Source of the DNA: Patiria miniata
Taxonomy: Eukaryota > Echinodermata > Asteroidea > Valvatida > Asterinidae
Direction: 5' to 3'
Assembly: GCF_015706575.1 (NCBI RefSeq)
Contig: NW_024037072.1
Location: forward strand, 25,483,162 to 25,547,161
DNA length: 64,000 nucleotides
Shown here: piece after piece, positions 43,471 through 56,338 of the stretch
Layout of the letters: every line of letters begins with the position of its first letter
Position numbering within the stretch: position 1 is the first letter of the stretch
Program-made: the position numbers and the translations under genes
The notes under the pieces: model-generated
Database searches by the model: none
Told to the model about the DNA's origin: nothing
What the model saw: the letters and a program-made list of their open reading frames with translations, nothing else

Positions 43471-44854
43471 AAAACGTAAATGGAAAAGCAAAATCTGTAT
43501 TCCATGAAGTTCACTTTTAAGTCTTCTTAGTTTGTATTAGGTCCGTCTACCGTCAGCATAAATTAGAATTTTTTTATATAGTGCATTTTAAGCAGAGAAC
43601 CTAATTACACTGTCTAATTACACTTTCTGAATCACACACCATGCATATCAGTATTACCCCTACTCAAATAAACAACACGTAAGCGTCTTACTCCGCCACA
43701 ATGCAATTAATATTCATTACCAACTCACAATTAATAGATATTCACGAGCTTTGTGGATATCGGAAATTACTCAATTTAAATGTAATTGTCAAAATACACC
43801 ATGGACTGAGGAACACCGTTGCAGTGTTAACGGCACGGTGACTTTTACATAAATAATTCAAATAATCCTTCGTAAAGAATTAATGCCAAAGATTTGATTG
43901 TTCGTTATTCTTATGCGTTCAATATGTTTTTCCGAAAGGAAGCAATATTTATTTTTAATGTGATGACATAGTCATCGTCGATGTATGATGCATGCTATGT
44001 AATGTCTATAGACTAAACAATTTTCTTTTTACACAAAAATCATAAAAGTACATGTACATTGTATCACAATCTACAGAAATCACTTAATTGGGCGGTCCAG
44101 GCACAGAGAATGAAACATGATGCAGTTGATGCTTAAAAACAGTAAACTATGGGCAGAGAGCCGCAAAGCATATACGACGCTTGGTGGTGCCGTAATAATT
44201 CAGGTAATAGGTAATTATCCAATAAAAACGGATGCACAAGACGTCTGTGTAGTCCTGTGGAACAAAACAACGCCCCACACATCACACTCCAATACAAAGG
44301 CCTTCTAGGGTCTTTCCAATCAGTTTGTTTTGTTATAGATTTCAGTTAGGTTGTTTTGTTACAGAAATCATAAGGTGTTCCAAATCATGCTATTGGGCGT
44401 TTGATGCTTTTCTTCATTCCCGTTTCTGAGGATACCTTAACGTAGACCCGCCATTCCCACGACTTTCTATTGTCTTAAAGATTGCAAGTTTCCAAACAGT
44501 TATCTTTTTTCCAATATTGGGGAATGAAGAGACAGGACATTCCATCTGCATCTGACTGCGTTGAACTTGTCATTTATAGACGACGTGAGGTTCCATTTGT
44601 ACTCTGGTCAATCGATCAGAAGAGAGACCAAAAATAGCGGCTGATTTTCAGTGCTATGAGTTGCTGGGGAACAGTGATGTGCAAGTGTATTATTATGAAA
44701 GCACGAGGAGAATGAGAAGACCTAACTAAGACACGTCAAACATTTCACTAGCAGCAGAGGGCATTAAAGTGACGGTATAGCCACAGTGCGCAAGTACCCC
44801 CCAACGATAGAACAAAAAAGAGCGCTGGCATGCGTAGGTTTCAATGGTTGACAG

Positions 44855-45180
44855 AGTGTGGCTTGGGTGGCGCGCTCGCCTCTCACCGATGTGGACCGGG
44901 TTCGATTCACGTCTCGGGTCATTTGTGAGTACAGTTGTTCGTTGATTCTCTCGTGTGCCATGAGGGTTTTTTTCCGGGTTCTTCGGTTTTCCTCCCCCCG
45001 CAAAAAATCAACCCTTTCGATCTGGCTTTGCTACGTGGTCAGACATGGGTAGTACGACGGCTGCCTAAAGGCGCCTTTACAGGCCTTTGGTTCGACCACG
45101 TATTGTAGCTGCGTCCTTCGCAATTCCGCTTCTGCTGCGAGTAAGGATGAATATAGCCCCCTCCCCATTATCATTATTAT
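44855..45180 (+). mobile_element. full-length tRNA-derived SINE with ATT-rich tail
   Basis: The A box (TGGCTTGGGTGG, 44859-44870) and B box (GGGTTCGATTC, 44898-44908) have tRNA-like spacing. They are followed by a body with TTTTTTTCCGGGTTCTTCGG and TTTCCTCCCC and a tail of TTATCATTATTAT. This is the architecture of an RNA-polymerase-III SINE, and it appears nearly complete. Confidence 0.8.
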
Positions 45181-47066
45181 CCAACAAGATATCAACTATC
45201 CCCTCCCCCCTGACAACATTTTGACAAAACGTTTTGACCAAAACAAAAAATCTTACACCAGCAAGTGTCCAAGCCTTAATCCTTAGAAGACACCCAGGAG
45301 TTTTCTTTTACCTTTAATTTTCAATCTTCAATTTGCATTAAAAGCAAAGTAAAAGCATCTTGAAAACAAAAAGTAGTTTTATTAAGATCATGAGGCATGA
45401 TTTTAAAATGCCAAAGCGTAGGCCTATAGGGGCATGCCTATACTCAAATGCAAAACCGTAAAAAAGGATTTCAAAGAATTTAAAGAAAAACAGACTAACC
45501 TACATACAAGTGCAAATGAAACACAAACAATTACCAGGACGGACTGATCATACATGCAGCAGGGGTCAAAGATTTTACATAATAAAGAGACTAAATAAAT
45601 AGAATGCGGAAATAGGGAGCAACATATGGCTGGTCGGGACGGAGGAAGGGAAGGATACTATGTTAAATAATGGGACACAAGATGGTCGATGAAACTGATT
45701 TTGAACCGGCCCACAGAGGACTGTGATTTTATGGACTGATCAAGTCCATTCCACAAACGAGGCCCGTAGAAAACGTTACACTGGCCTATGACGTTCCTAT
45801 GATATACAATATAGGCCCTCTTATGTAACTGTATTTGCAGACACGTTCTGAACCATAATTATCCGCTTTTTTCATTTAAAATACACTGGCAGGTTCGCTT
45901 TTAAGTTCATGTCTGTGACCGTACCAAGGTGACGCAAAGAACGAAGACAAACTTGCTGTTTACGAAGTCCCAACATACTGTGTATGTGTCCGAGTCTAAG
46001 ATTATATACATCTCTTTCACCTGTTCCCAATTCGTGTAAACAACGTGCCGGTTGTACGAATTGAAACATCAGGGTTATCTAAATAAATCAAGACATCTGA
46101 TAAATAAACCTTGGGCAATTCCGTTTCAGAGTGCGGTCATGAATCACGTAGATTACCGATCGCCCTTGCAGCCCGAGTCACTGTTGAGCAGGCCCATATG
46201 TCTTCATAAATCGCGGCTTCATTTTCATCTCTGTTGATTATTTCTTAATGAAACCCGTGCCTATTGATGGAAGTGTATCTGGTTGACGAAGATACACGCC
46301 TGTGTCACCAGTGCACAGCGAGCACCGCAAGATAATGAACAAGTCACTGTTAAAAACAACCGTGCATTTAGTACATTAGCAACACTTCGCTAATACCAAA
46401 TTCTGGACTTTAGGTTACATTACTGTAGGCCTATGCAACACCTTGAATCAGAGTCCTAGTATTCTGTTCGTTGGTTTTCTTTTGGTACCATCTACAGTGT
46501 ATATTTATACACATTGGTAAAAGATGTTTATGACACATGCCTCTATATATAGGCAGTCTGTGGTACCTGATATGAGGAAATGGCGCGGGTAATATTTTGT
46601 GACCACATGTGCGAGAACCAATTCAAACATTGCCGGATTGGGTTGAGAAAACCGCGCCTTATTTCTAACCAAACACCCGTGCTTGAACGCCGTGGCGTGT
46701 TGCACAACACTTACTTCAACATACCGAAACTAAGTTGGGTTCGAATTAGTTGCATTAGGAAATGTACAGACTAATCCGAAAAGTTAACCTTATTAAACTG
46801 CAACTACGCTAAATGTCCTTTAAAAAAAATACATGTTTTTCAGTTAGTCAATTGCAATAAATAATTTTTTTTTTGAATAAAAATTACGCTTGAGAAAATA
46901 ATGTAAAAATACTCAAAATTGATCACAAAATGTACACCTTAACGTCAATTTCACTGCTTGTTGGTCAAGACAAACAAAACGGAATCCGCATAGCGAGACT
47001 AGTTTGTGTGAAGTGGCTCATTTGTTGTGACGAAATTGCAAATAAACTTGGTATATTCACCGCGAA
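45181..47066. other. no gene recognised; possible old retroelement remnant
   Basis: The stretch around 45680-46080 has a faint protein-like texture on both strands but no reverse-transcriptase motif that I can align. The rest is AT-rich. Confidence 0.35.
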
Positions 47067-47148
47067 GACGAGGTGGCCGAGTGGTTAAGGCGATGGACTG
47101 CTAATCCATTGTGCTTTGCACGCGTGGGTTCAAATCATATCATCGTCG
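47067..47148 (+). tRNA. tRNA-Ser(GCU)-like, probably decaying
   Basis: The 82-nt sequence begins GACGAGGTGGCCGAGTGGTT, has the anticodon loop CTGCTAA (anticodon GCT), the long type II variable arm of serine tRNAs and a discriminator G. The 5' three-quarters is the canonical metazoan tRNA-Ser(GCU) apart from one variable-arm base. Defects are in the T-arm (stem GTGGG against CATAT) and one acceptor mismatch (sixth pair). B box GGTTCAAATC is intact, and a TTTT follows at 47153. It may be a pseudogene or a marginally folding gene. Confidence 0.75.
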
Positions 47149-49204
47149 TAATTTTGTTCAATAAATAAAACTTAATTATTATTTAATAAGTAAAACTATA
47201 AAATTTGGATTTAAAGCTCTGGCAATCAATTTAAAAAAAAATTACATTGTCAAATTTAAAACGGGAAGTTCGTTTCGACATGCAATTAATGTTTAAACTA
47301 ATCGGTCAGAATGTACTATATTAACAATTCAATTTACTAAAAACCACCAGTGATCCATTTTTGATGCGGTAAGTGTATATGACTCTAAATTTCACAAATC
47401 TTAAATGTGCTCTTCTAAAAAAAGAAAAAGTTAAACATATGCCTGACCACGAATGCTTGTACGTGTTATGGTAAAATGCATTCCTGGAGCGCTAGCTCGC
47501 ATCTTTGTATCCCCTTACAAGTTCACCTTATGCCAATCAATATTTTGTTGCATGCACGACTGACAGCTGATATCTCTTGTCCCTTTCCAAACCCTTCCGC
47601 AAAGTGCATCGAGAAACTGGGACGTTAGTCATTAATTTCCGGGGCAATTTCTTGAAGGCATGCTAAAATGCATTGATCATCACCCCCACGGTGACCCGAT
47701 AGAGGGATGATCGAGTTGGGTTCTGTCGGCGGTCCATAGCATGCGCCTTCGAAGAAGGAAAGAACTTACTGCTAAAAAAACCCCGAACTACTGCTGAAAA
47801 AAAAACCCCACCGAGGTCTGCATTCCTTTCCATCGACAGAATTGGACAAACTGACCGTGATTCAATCAAGCACTACTTGTTTATTCACCTGACGAGTGGT
47901 TGGTTATTCCTTTTTGTGCGGAATGCTGCAACTGGCCGGAGCCTACAACGGATCGATGAGCGAGATAATGATCTGGCTTTTGTTGTATCATAACACCGTC
48001 AAAATCAATGCATTATCTTTAAATTTTGTTTTTTAAACACCAGGGTCTTTGAAGCTGAATTTGTGTGAGCGAGAGGAGGATCCTACACGAATAAAGCATT
48101 GTTTGACTTATATTTGGTCTGTAACTGTTGAAAAATAAATAGTTTTTGATTCCGAAGACGATACACAAAATATATGTAGTTACATCCTAAAAAAACCCCG
48201 CTTGTCTGTGGAAGATTGAAATACTATCACAACACCTTAGTACTAATCACGCTAAATATCAAATGAAAAAATTCCAAAGAATTTCAAATGTTGTAATCAA
48301 TAATATAACAAAGCATCTTGATAATATGATTGACATTCAAGAGAAGCAGGCTTGAATTACACGTCATTATTCTCACCCTACAGCCACATGACGATCAGAG
48401 CCCACCAATCTTAACGTCAAATTCTGAACTGACCACTTTTTCTCAGACCCATCTGAGTGTTTACTCTAAAGAAGCATTTCATAAGGTTCCGAAGACAATC
48501 AAACGACAGCCCATATTCCAATCAAATTTTGTTTTTCCTGTCTGAAAAGTCATGTCAATTTACCCCCCTAAGCAGCTTGCATTGTGGTGGACTCGGGGGA
48601 AGTTCACCAGACTCCAATTTTAATCCCTGGGATAATAAGCCATACAATCGAGCCAGCCACTTGCTCCCTCCGTGTTTTCTTTGACAAAAGCTTAAGTGAT
48701 GAGCCGGCGATCTAGCGTTAAGAAAGCCACCAATGCTGTTTGGAGAGATAACCCCTGTGAATAAACCATGAGGCAGGGTGTCGGCAATGGAACCTTTCGG
48801 GTAAAATCGGCATCCGGGGACCGTGATAATTATCCCCAGCCAGCGGGGAGACGGTTCTGAAGTACAATGAAGACAAATTGAGGAAGATCGAGTGATCAGG
48901 AGCTGATATGGGTGATGATCGATTCGTGTTTGGTCAACAACTTTGAAAATGGAAAATTGACAGCCTTATAGGTTTGAAAAACATCATTTCAGCTGATGTC
49001 GACAGTTAGCTGCTAGAACGTTTGGTTTAAAATCAACCCGAAAAAGAAGGGAACGTGAATAAGATATTTTGTACTCGGTAATTTTAAAAAATGTATATCG
49101 AGTCCATAACATTGCCGTACGACTGAAATTTGATATGTTAACGCCCAACCACTCGAAAAAGTCTGAAGGAAGTCTCCATTATATTCTTCTCAAATAAATG
49201 TGAA
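47149..49204. other. no feature recognised
   Basis: AT-rich, with chance frames only (for example 48330-48684). No splice-bounded exon or repeat boundary was identified. Confidence 0.45.
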
Positions 49205-49566
49205 CAGTGAATTGGCTTAGGGTTAGTCAGAGGGTCAAAGCCCCTTATGAGGGTGCTCCGTGCATTGGGGTCCGCACAAATTTTTTTTTGCATTTTCTTG
49301 ATCTTCAGACTATCTGATTAAAAAATCTGACGGGTGCCACCCTGGCACCCTTGAGCATTCCTTTTTGAAAAATCAATTAATGTGCAAATTAGCTGAAGCC
49401 ATTGTCTGATATAGGCCTACTCTATTTCTCAATATCTCCGTTAATTCCTAAACCCACCAAATGAAGTGTCAGGATACTGTTTTCAGAGTCATTGATTTAA
49501 CTAAGTCATTAAACTCCAGATAGAGTGTATGATTATGTTATGCATAAATATGCAGATTAGCTCTAA

Positions 49567-49972
49567 TATAGGTTTTCCCGGCCATTTTTAAGACATTTTC
49601 TTCATTCAAATTCACCAACTCTAAAATTCAATTTCACACGCTTTTAACAAAACAAATTTAGTCATTTACCATTCAATTTCAAAGTTTGGTCACCCTCTTT
49701 AGTCACCGGGTCGAGAACATTCGTCATTACAGATCAAATTCGTCTGAGCTGTTGCCGAATGGCAGCACTCATAGATCGAATTCGTCTTATAAATCAATTA
49801 GACGAATTTGATTTTTGAGTTTTCATTGTCTGAATTTGCTTGAAGTTAATTTGAAACTGTATGACAAAAGACGAAATTGAAATTGGAAGCGCACTAAATC
49901 GATGTTGATGGACGAATTAGAAACGGTGAATTCGAATGATCAACGTTTTGAAATAGCCGGGAAAACCTTTAT
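49567..49972. mobile_element. TATAGGTTTTCCCGG-ended TIR element (copy C)
   Basis: It starts TATAGGTTTTCCCGGCC and ends GCCGGGAAAACCTTTAT. It is the reverse complement of the element at 25860-26328 over most of its length, and is nested inside the older element at 49216-51553. Confidence 0.85.
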
Positions 49973-50560
49973 TTATTTAATTTAAAAATCTTCTTCTTAG
50001 AAGACCGATAGGTCAGTGCCACTAAGCCGTAATTGTTCCTGTAATTGAGCCAATTCTATTAATTTTTTTACTTGGCCATTTCTGGCTCGTTTCGTTCCAT
50101 TTAAATTTAATTTTTATTATTTTGCAGAGTGCCAGACCCCACAACATGGATCTATTGCCTTAAAAAAAAGCCGGGGAGCAATCCGCTCCTCTGTACATTT
50201 TCTCCAATATATCCAATTTTATGAAACACCAATTTTATGAAACTTATGGAATGACCATTCTCGCAAAAATATCAATTGGTCGAACGCAGGGCGTTACCTT
50301 TGTCCATTGTGATATAATAATGTGACTAATCGTCCATAGAAAAAAAGGGTTCATTCAAGGAGACTACAAATGAAATATAAATTAACATAATTTACAAACC
50401 CCTTGTTCGATTGAAATAAAGTTTTACCGTGACCTAACATAAATGTTGTTATATGCAAACTGAATTTCATAGAAATTTATCACTGGATCGCCGAGATAAT
50501 AATGTGTGTGAGATTCACCCAGACAGTGAGAAGGGTATAAATGCGGCTCTTTTAGGTCTT

Positions 50561-51081
50561 TTAAGATACAACATTTGCAAACATCAAAAAACGAAATGCT
50601 CAAATTATCACGAAATACCTTACTGGATTGTCAGGGAATGACAGTCTAAAGCATCCTGTAAAATCCTTGCTCCTGGTATGCTGACATTTTCAAGAAATAT
50701 TGTATATTTCCAACGCTGATCGGCCGAACAGCGTTGGAGAAACGTGGCTTTTTTCAAAAACCGCTCCTAATTTTTCATATTGAGTTGTTCCGCATTTTCT
50801 CTGCAATTGATATACACATCTTTGAAGAGGTATACAAGCCTGCTAGACTGATTCTTTGACATTACAATTCCCCAAAGTCTATAAATTGCTCCGTTTCATC
50901 TTAAGAGGGGTCAGGGAACCAGACTTCAAGAACATGATTGCTTTTCTTGGTTTTTCCAGCAGCTACAAGCCCAAAACGTGGAACAAGTCAGTTTAACAAT
51001 ATTTGCCATAACATACTAATCCTTCAAATCCATTTATTTCTGAAAATTGCAGCAAAAGCAAATGTTGTACATTCCCTTTAA
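50561..51081. mobile_element. piggyBac-like element, TTAA ends (copy 3)
   Basis: It begins TTAAGATACAACATTTGC, having lost part of the terminal GGGAAA, and ends GCAAATGTTGTACATTCCCT-TTAA. The interior matches copies at 39071 and 39589, including the GGCCGA-centred palindrome (50707-50738). It is nested in the element at 49216-51553. Confidence 0.85.
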
Positions 51082-52936
51082 AGAGTACCGGTATTTCACA
51101 GATGAGTCACCAAAAAAATGCACAAATGTATGCATACGTTAGGCCTCTCATGTTATAAGTGGTTTTATTGAATTCAGCAACCCTAAAAACAGGGGTCTAG
51201 ACATCCCTTTTGATCTGTGCTTATTCCTGTGGAGATAACACTGTTGTTAAAATAAAGGCAACAACTGGTTTGCATATTTTTGCACATATATTCTCAGGCT
51301 ACAAGGGTTAATTGAAATAAGTAACCCTAAAACATCAGCATTGGATCTTTTAAGGCTAGATATTAAGAAAAGTTGTATTTTAAATAATGGCAATCGCTAA
51401 TTTGCATATTAATTGATTAAAACAAATGCTCGAGGGTCCCTGGGTGGCACCCGTTTGAATATTCACTTATATGGTCTGAAGATCACAAATATGGAGGAAA
51501 AAAATGTGTGGACCTCAATGCACGCTTCCATGACCTACTCCCGGATTAGATTGACAAAATAGGAAGTGCGAAGGTGTTTTTAAAAATATATCTTGCAGCT
51601 GTCACTTGCAAATGTTTTAGATTATTTGCACTTTAAATATCGAGTCTGTCTCAGTTACATTCTTAAAACATGATTGATATGCATACAAACCTATTACCAT
51701 TTCATCTGGAGTTGTGCCGCTAAACACCTTTTAAGATTAAGAAGGTTATTATTGCATTGTTAAATAGATAAGATGTCATGTCTCCGCATCTACATCTTTT
51801 GACACTCAAGCTATTCAGCATTCAGGTGATGCTGTCGTATCCGAATTGCCTCTACAAAAACATCATACCCTTTAATGTTAATTCATAAGCTATTATTTTG
51901 TTTGTTCGCATGACATTTAAACGCATGGTATCAATTGACTTCTCATCCTAGATGCAGTCGTACCTTTTCAGTAGATAAATGAAAGTCAGCAGTGGTGTTC
52001 AGTTACATATGAATATAGAATGGGGATCAAGCCATAAGGTCCTGTTATGCACATTGTGTCCATCAAATCAAATAGAAGGATGGCATTTTAGCTTCAGAAA
52101 TAGGTCTCAAACAACATGGACAAACAAAGCCTAACGCAGACGGAGGGTCATTCCAATATTGCAATACGTGCAGGATATCATTGACATGCCTAAATGGCAC
52201 ACATATGGTGACCTTTAACAAATTAACCAACACTCACCGGCTTTCGAGCTATCTAAAAATCCATGGTAAGAACAATGTGTTTTTCCCCCAACAAGTATCA
52301 CCACACGCCCCGCGTGTTTATTATGAATATCTACTGATGGAATCATTAGATTGACACAAGTATATCGGACCGCTGCCATAGTCCCCAGCCAACCATAGCA
52401 CGATTTTCTGGTCCGTTGGACACTGATTGTTTTAGCATTATGGAAGAGGAAAATGCAGCCTTACGACAGATATGCAGGCATTTTGTCTAACGAGTGGAAT
52501 TTGGGCATGTAATATTTGGATATAAAATTGATAATAATAAGGCCGCAAGGGACACACATTTAGAGTTGGTTGTTGATTATACAAGCATAGAAGACGACCC
52601 GATCTCCTTATTTCTTTTCTGTAAATTGTATTTTGAATTGATATTTGCTTGTTTTGTTTAGGTCTAGAATTACGATAGGAACGGGACATGTCGTATTAGA
52701 CTGACTGCATTGTGTATTATGAGACACCGACAGCAAATTATACCTAATTAATCAGTTATTCTGGCTCGACTACGAGACTGCATTGTTTACAGTACGATGC
52801 GCCATCGGATGTAGATCTTTGTATACCGATAGATGTATCAACACGATCAGCCGCGCCCGGTTGTAATAATGCTTGCATATGAGCAACACGTGGACACATC
52901 ACTATGTGTGTTAATGAATAGTTTGCTTCAACTTAC

Positions 52937-53029
52937 CCTCCTTCGACAGAATCTTTTTAACCGATACGACCGATCCGAGTAACCGGTCGTCTTTGCGCTT
53001 TGGTCCTCGGTGCTTTTATCCTCAGGCAT
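52937..53029 (-). CDS. candidate first coding exon of bestrophin (31 codons)
   Basis: The ATG at 53027-53029 opens a 93-nt frame (MPEDKSTEDQSAKTTGY...RFCRRR) that runs directly into a strong donor, AGG|GTAAGT. An in-frame TAA precedes the ATG. The exon ends in phase 0, which is what the 242-nt exon at 37012 requires. Against it: bestrophins normally begin Met-Thr-x-x-Tyr...Val-Ala, which is absent here, and the intron would be 15.9 kb. An 18-codon upstream frame (53078 to 53022) overlaps this start. It could also be the first exon of an unrelated gene, or a chance frame. Confidence 0.38.
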
Positions 53030-56000
53030 AGTCCCGGGTTATATTTAGTATATGATCCAAGGTCCCCGCCAGCACCATGTGTCCCCCTACGCCTGGACGA
53101 TGGCGGCTGTCTCTATGCATTGATGGCAATGTGCTATCTAGAGTAGATAGCACACTGGTCTGAAGAACTACGTGGATTGAAGTGAATTCACTCCGTGTCT
53201 ACGATGGAGAGTCCTAGTAAGCATATGCACCGGTATGGTCTGATCTTGCACTCGCTGCTTGCATGATCCTGCCTTCGGCCCCGACGAACATTGGACAGAC
53301 ATCAATTTACGAAAATATATGAGCATTAAGCAGAATGATCTATGCCCCTCTCACTCCGGCTGCCCAGCACATGAATGTTTCGCGTGAGCACAGGGTCCTA
53401 CGCGCTTGTATATTCATCACTTCGCACGTGTACATAATCAATTCGATTAGGCCTATCGTATGGTTTACGCTCGTAAGCGAAAGGCCGATCTTCACATAAT
53501 TGTTGCAAGCGAGTTGTATCTGCTAAGCTGACATGAAAAGCACTTCGTCGCCACATTGTGACTTTTATTCATAAAGCTACTCATCATCATCAGCGACGCC
53601 GACGTCCCTCACTATCCACGCAGACTTTCGGTAGGGAAAAATGCAAGTAATGCAAATTTTAAACTGGCGCTGTAATAAAAAAATGTATAGTCTAATAATA
53701 CTGTATAAATAATACCCTCCACTGCGTACAACTCGTAAAGACTATAAGAATATACACGCGTATACGGAATGCATAGATTGACGTGTACCAAGAGTTCTGT
53801 TAATGTCAAAGCTATGCTGAGTGCGCGGTCTGATGTCGGCAGAATCAGCAGGGGTTCTGACCCAAATTAAGTCCACGTTCACTCAATGCAAATCTCAGGA
53901 CCGCATGTTGAGGGTTTTCGCTTGTTCGTTTTCTCGCTTGAGCCAAAAAAGGCTATGACGTCTGTTAATTCAGTGTCGCTGGGAATGTTTGTCTATTTGA
54001 GTCATACGAGCCATGAATTTCTGAATAGGGCCTTTTTGTTCAGTCTCGATTCCTTTTATTTGTGTTCATTACGCATCAACTGAATCAGGGTCCGTCTGAT
54101 TACGAAATGACAATGATTTAAATTATCTTTGTGTCAAAATTGGCCTTTGCGTTTGTTGGTTATCGTACGATTTACCAATAGAAGCAGTTCTCAGAATTAG
54201 AGGAGAAACCACTTAAAGTATTAATTCAATGTGTTTCAAAACTGAACAGGCTCAACGAAAAGCTTGATTTAGAATAAGTTATTAAATTACTGAAGAACGA
54301 TTAATTTATCGTATTTGGCTGAAGATTTCGAGTCAAAGTAACCACAAGCAATTGATACAAAAATACATGCATTCTCACAAAAGATGCGACCCTTGAATCA
54401 GGATATAAATTCGGAAGATTTTCATTGGTATTTCTTACACGTAAATTTTCTTGTCGAATTGTATTTTTTTTTATAAATTGCTTTAACCTGAGGAAAATGC
54501 TTTAGTCACGAATCTCCGAGCATGCATTTTACACCACAGCACAGTGGAAATCATAATTGGTAAAGTATAAACAATGCAGCTTCATCGGTTCCCGCATGCG
54601 CACACAAGGAGATGTGTGTATGATGTCAGGAACCAAAATTGATTTGGAGCAATAGAGTATTCCGCAATGCATTTTATAAGAAAAGGTGACTCTGTCAATA
54701 ACTAGGACTTAAAAAAAATACGAACTAATCTGAATTTCAAACCCAACACCTTTATAGATCAGTTATACATCTTTTACATTATGAACAAACATTAGTATAG
54801 TCTTGGTTTCTAATTATGAAAACATTTCATAAAAAAGTGATCCAGGCACTGTAGCCCTCAAGGCGGATGAAGTCTACAGGGATGTAACGAGTAAAGAAAC
54901 GTTCAATCACAAGGCAGGAAGAAACTACACAATTTATTTTGGAGGGGTAACCAACATAATCAAAGATAGGGCCAGTCAGAATAAAACAATGAAATAAAAC
55001 AATCTTTTTCGGCAGAGAGAGAGACACACAGATTTGGGCTTCGGTCAACAACTTTTAAGTCGCCAACCAGAGCCTCAACTAATGACAATTGGCAATGCAG
55101 TTGAGCGAACTACATGTATAAGCCCCCTCTGAAAAAGCTACCTTGTCATGGAATTGAATCCCCACACAAAAATCCATTTCGATTGAATCAATTTTAGCCA
55201 GGTATGCGCACATTTTGCGTGACAGCCTTTTATGTTAGTCAACAAAATGTTAATTTAGTCCAAAGCGTTGAATGAAAGGATAATTAGCATTAGTTCAGAG
55301 TGCTCTGGCTCAAACAGACGTAGTAGAACTAACAGCCGGTCGATCACATAATCACTCAAGTGCTACAATAACAACTATTTAAAAAATAAAAAACTTTCGT
55401 GGAATGTGAAATCATGCCGAGAAGAATTTTTCTATCGATTACATTGCCATGTGGTTTTCCAAAAGGAAAAAAACAAACGAAATACACAAAACTGCTGAAT
55501 AAGACATTAAAACCAAAAGGACTGCACTTATCCATTTCAATCGATCACTCAGATCAAGTGCAACTGAAGTCAGTGGAAAATTCAGGCCAAGGTCTTTACA
55601 CAGATCCTTGTCACGTTGGGAGAAAATATTCGATTCATCGAAAAGCTGCCTCTGCATGAAGCCCTGGACTGATGCAGATAAAGACAAGGATGGGAACCAA
55701 ATCCTTCGTACATCCGCCTTACATGTTCAAGATACCCTGGATGGTCTGGGGGCTCGCTTAAGGAGAGGATGTGGTTTTATTATTGCTTTGCTGTAGTATA
55801 CCTTTGCCAATCAATCCCCTGGACGGCATTTTGTGGGCAGTTGCGTGGCATATTCACTGCCTTATGGGCATAGCATGGATCCTATACACTGAGAAGGGAA
55901 AAGAAAGCCCCGTATACCCATGGCATCGAGCACTACGCGCGCACTGGCTGCTTCCCCCCTCCCCACCCGTATTTTTTTGCACATCGGAAAATGGTGCATA

Positions 56001-56338
56001 TTATAATTCGGCGCGGAATATTCTGGTGTCTTTTAAGTGCGCGTCATTATATGTCCGTTTTTGAATGTGGTGTGAGTCTACGACTGGAGCAATTCATGCT
56101 GCCGTCGGATCCGATTTTTTTTGTTTTTGTTTTTATTTGCAACAGCCTTCTAAGCTGCACCATAACACTAAAGTGATAATTGGTAAAATGGGGGAAAGGA
56201 AAATTGTTGGAAGTGATATTTAGCTAAAAAAACCTGAATGGATGTTTAAACCCGTCGGAATACATATTAAGATTTATTCACCAACTACACCATTCAAATC
56301 CATCATTTATTATTGCGGAATATACTTACAGGGTGACC
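53030..56338. other. upstream flank of the candidate first exon
   Basis: Holds a GATA-type palindrome at 53131-53153. The remainder, including frames at 55399-55796, has no recognisable protein or RNA gene. No clear TATA box can be placed. Confidence 0.45.
53131..53153. promoter_or_regulatory. palindrome with two facing GATA motifs
   Basis: GTGCTATCTA, 3-nt spacer GAG, TAGATAGCAC: perfect 10-bp arms, each containing an AGATAG / CTATCT site that fits WGATAR. It lies about 100 bp upstream of the candidate first exon on the minus strand. Confidence 0.5.

Larger units (their letters stand above)
49216..51553. mobile_element. 2.3-kb TIR element with two other elements nested inside
   Basis: The left arm, about 49216-49395, contains GTGCATTGGGGTCC, TGATCTTCAGAC, CGGGTGCCACCC and TTAATGTGCAAATTAGC. 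All recur inverted in the right arm, about 51380-51553 (GCTAATTTGCATATTAA, GGGTGGCACCCG, GTCTGAAGATCA, GGACCTCAATGCAC). The arms are about 170 bp and clearly diverged, so this is an old insertion. No transposase remains recognisable. Confidence 0.7.
37013..52936. other. upstream region or first bestrophin intron (~16 kb)
   Basis: If the exon at 52937-53029 is real this is intron 1. It holds piggyBac-like elements, the telomere-like repeat, the 14-bp array, two more MITEs, a SINE, the tRNA-Ser-like gene and a large nested TIR element. No other convincing exon was found on either strand. The frame at 41515-42006 (minus) has no family resemblance. Confidence 0.6.

Noticed and set aside
45600..46080. 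Reverse-transcriptase remnant
   Set aside because: Protein-like texture only; no catalytic motif or continuous frame could be identified.
51755..51780. Met-Thr-Ser-Tyr frame as bestrophin first exon (minus strand)
   Set aside because: The Tyr is in the wrong register and no splice donor follows.
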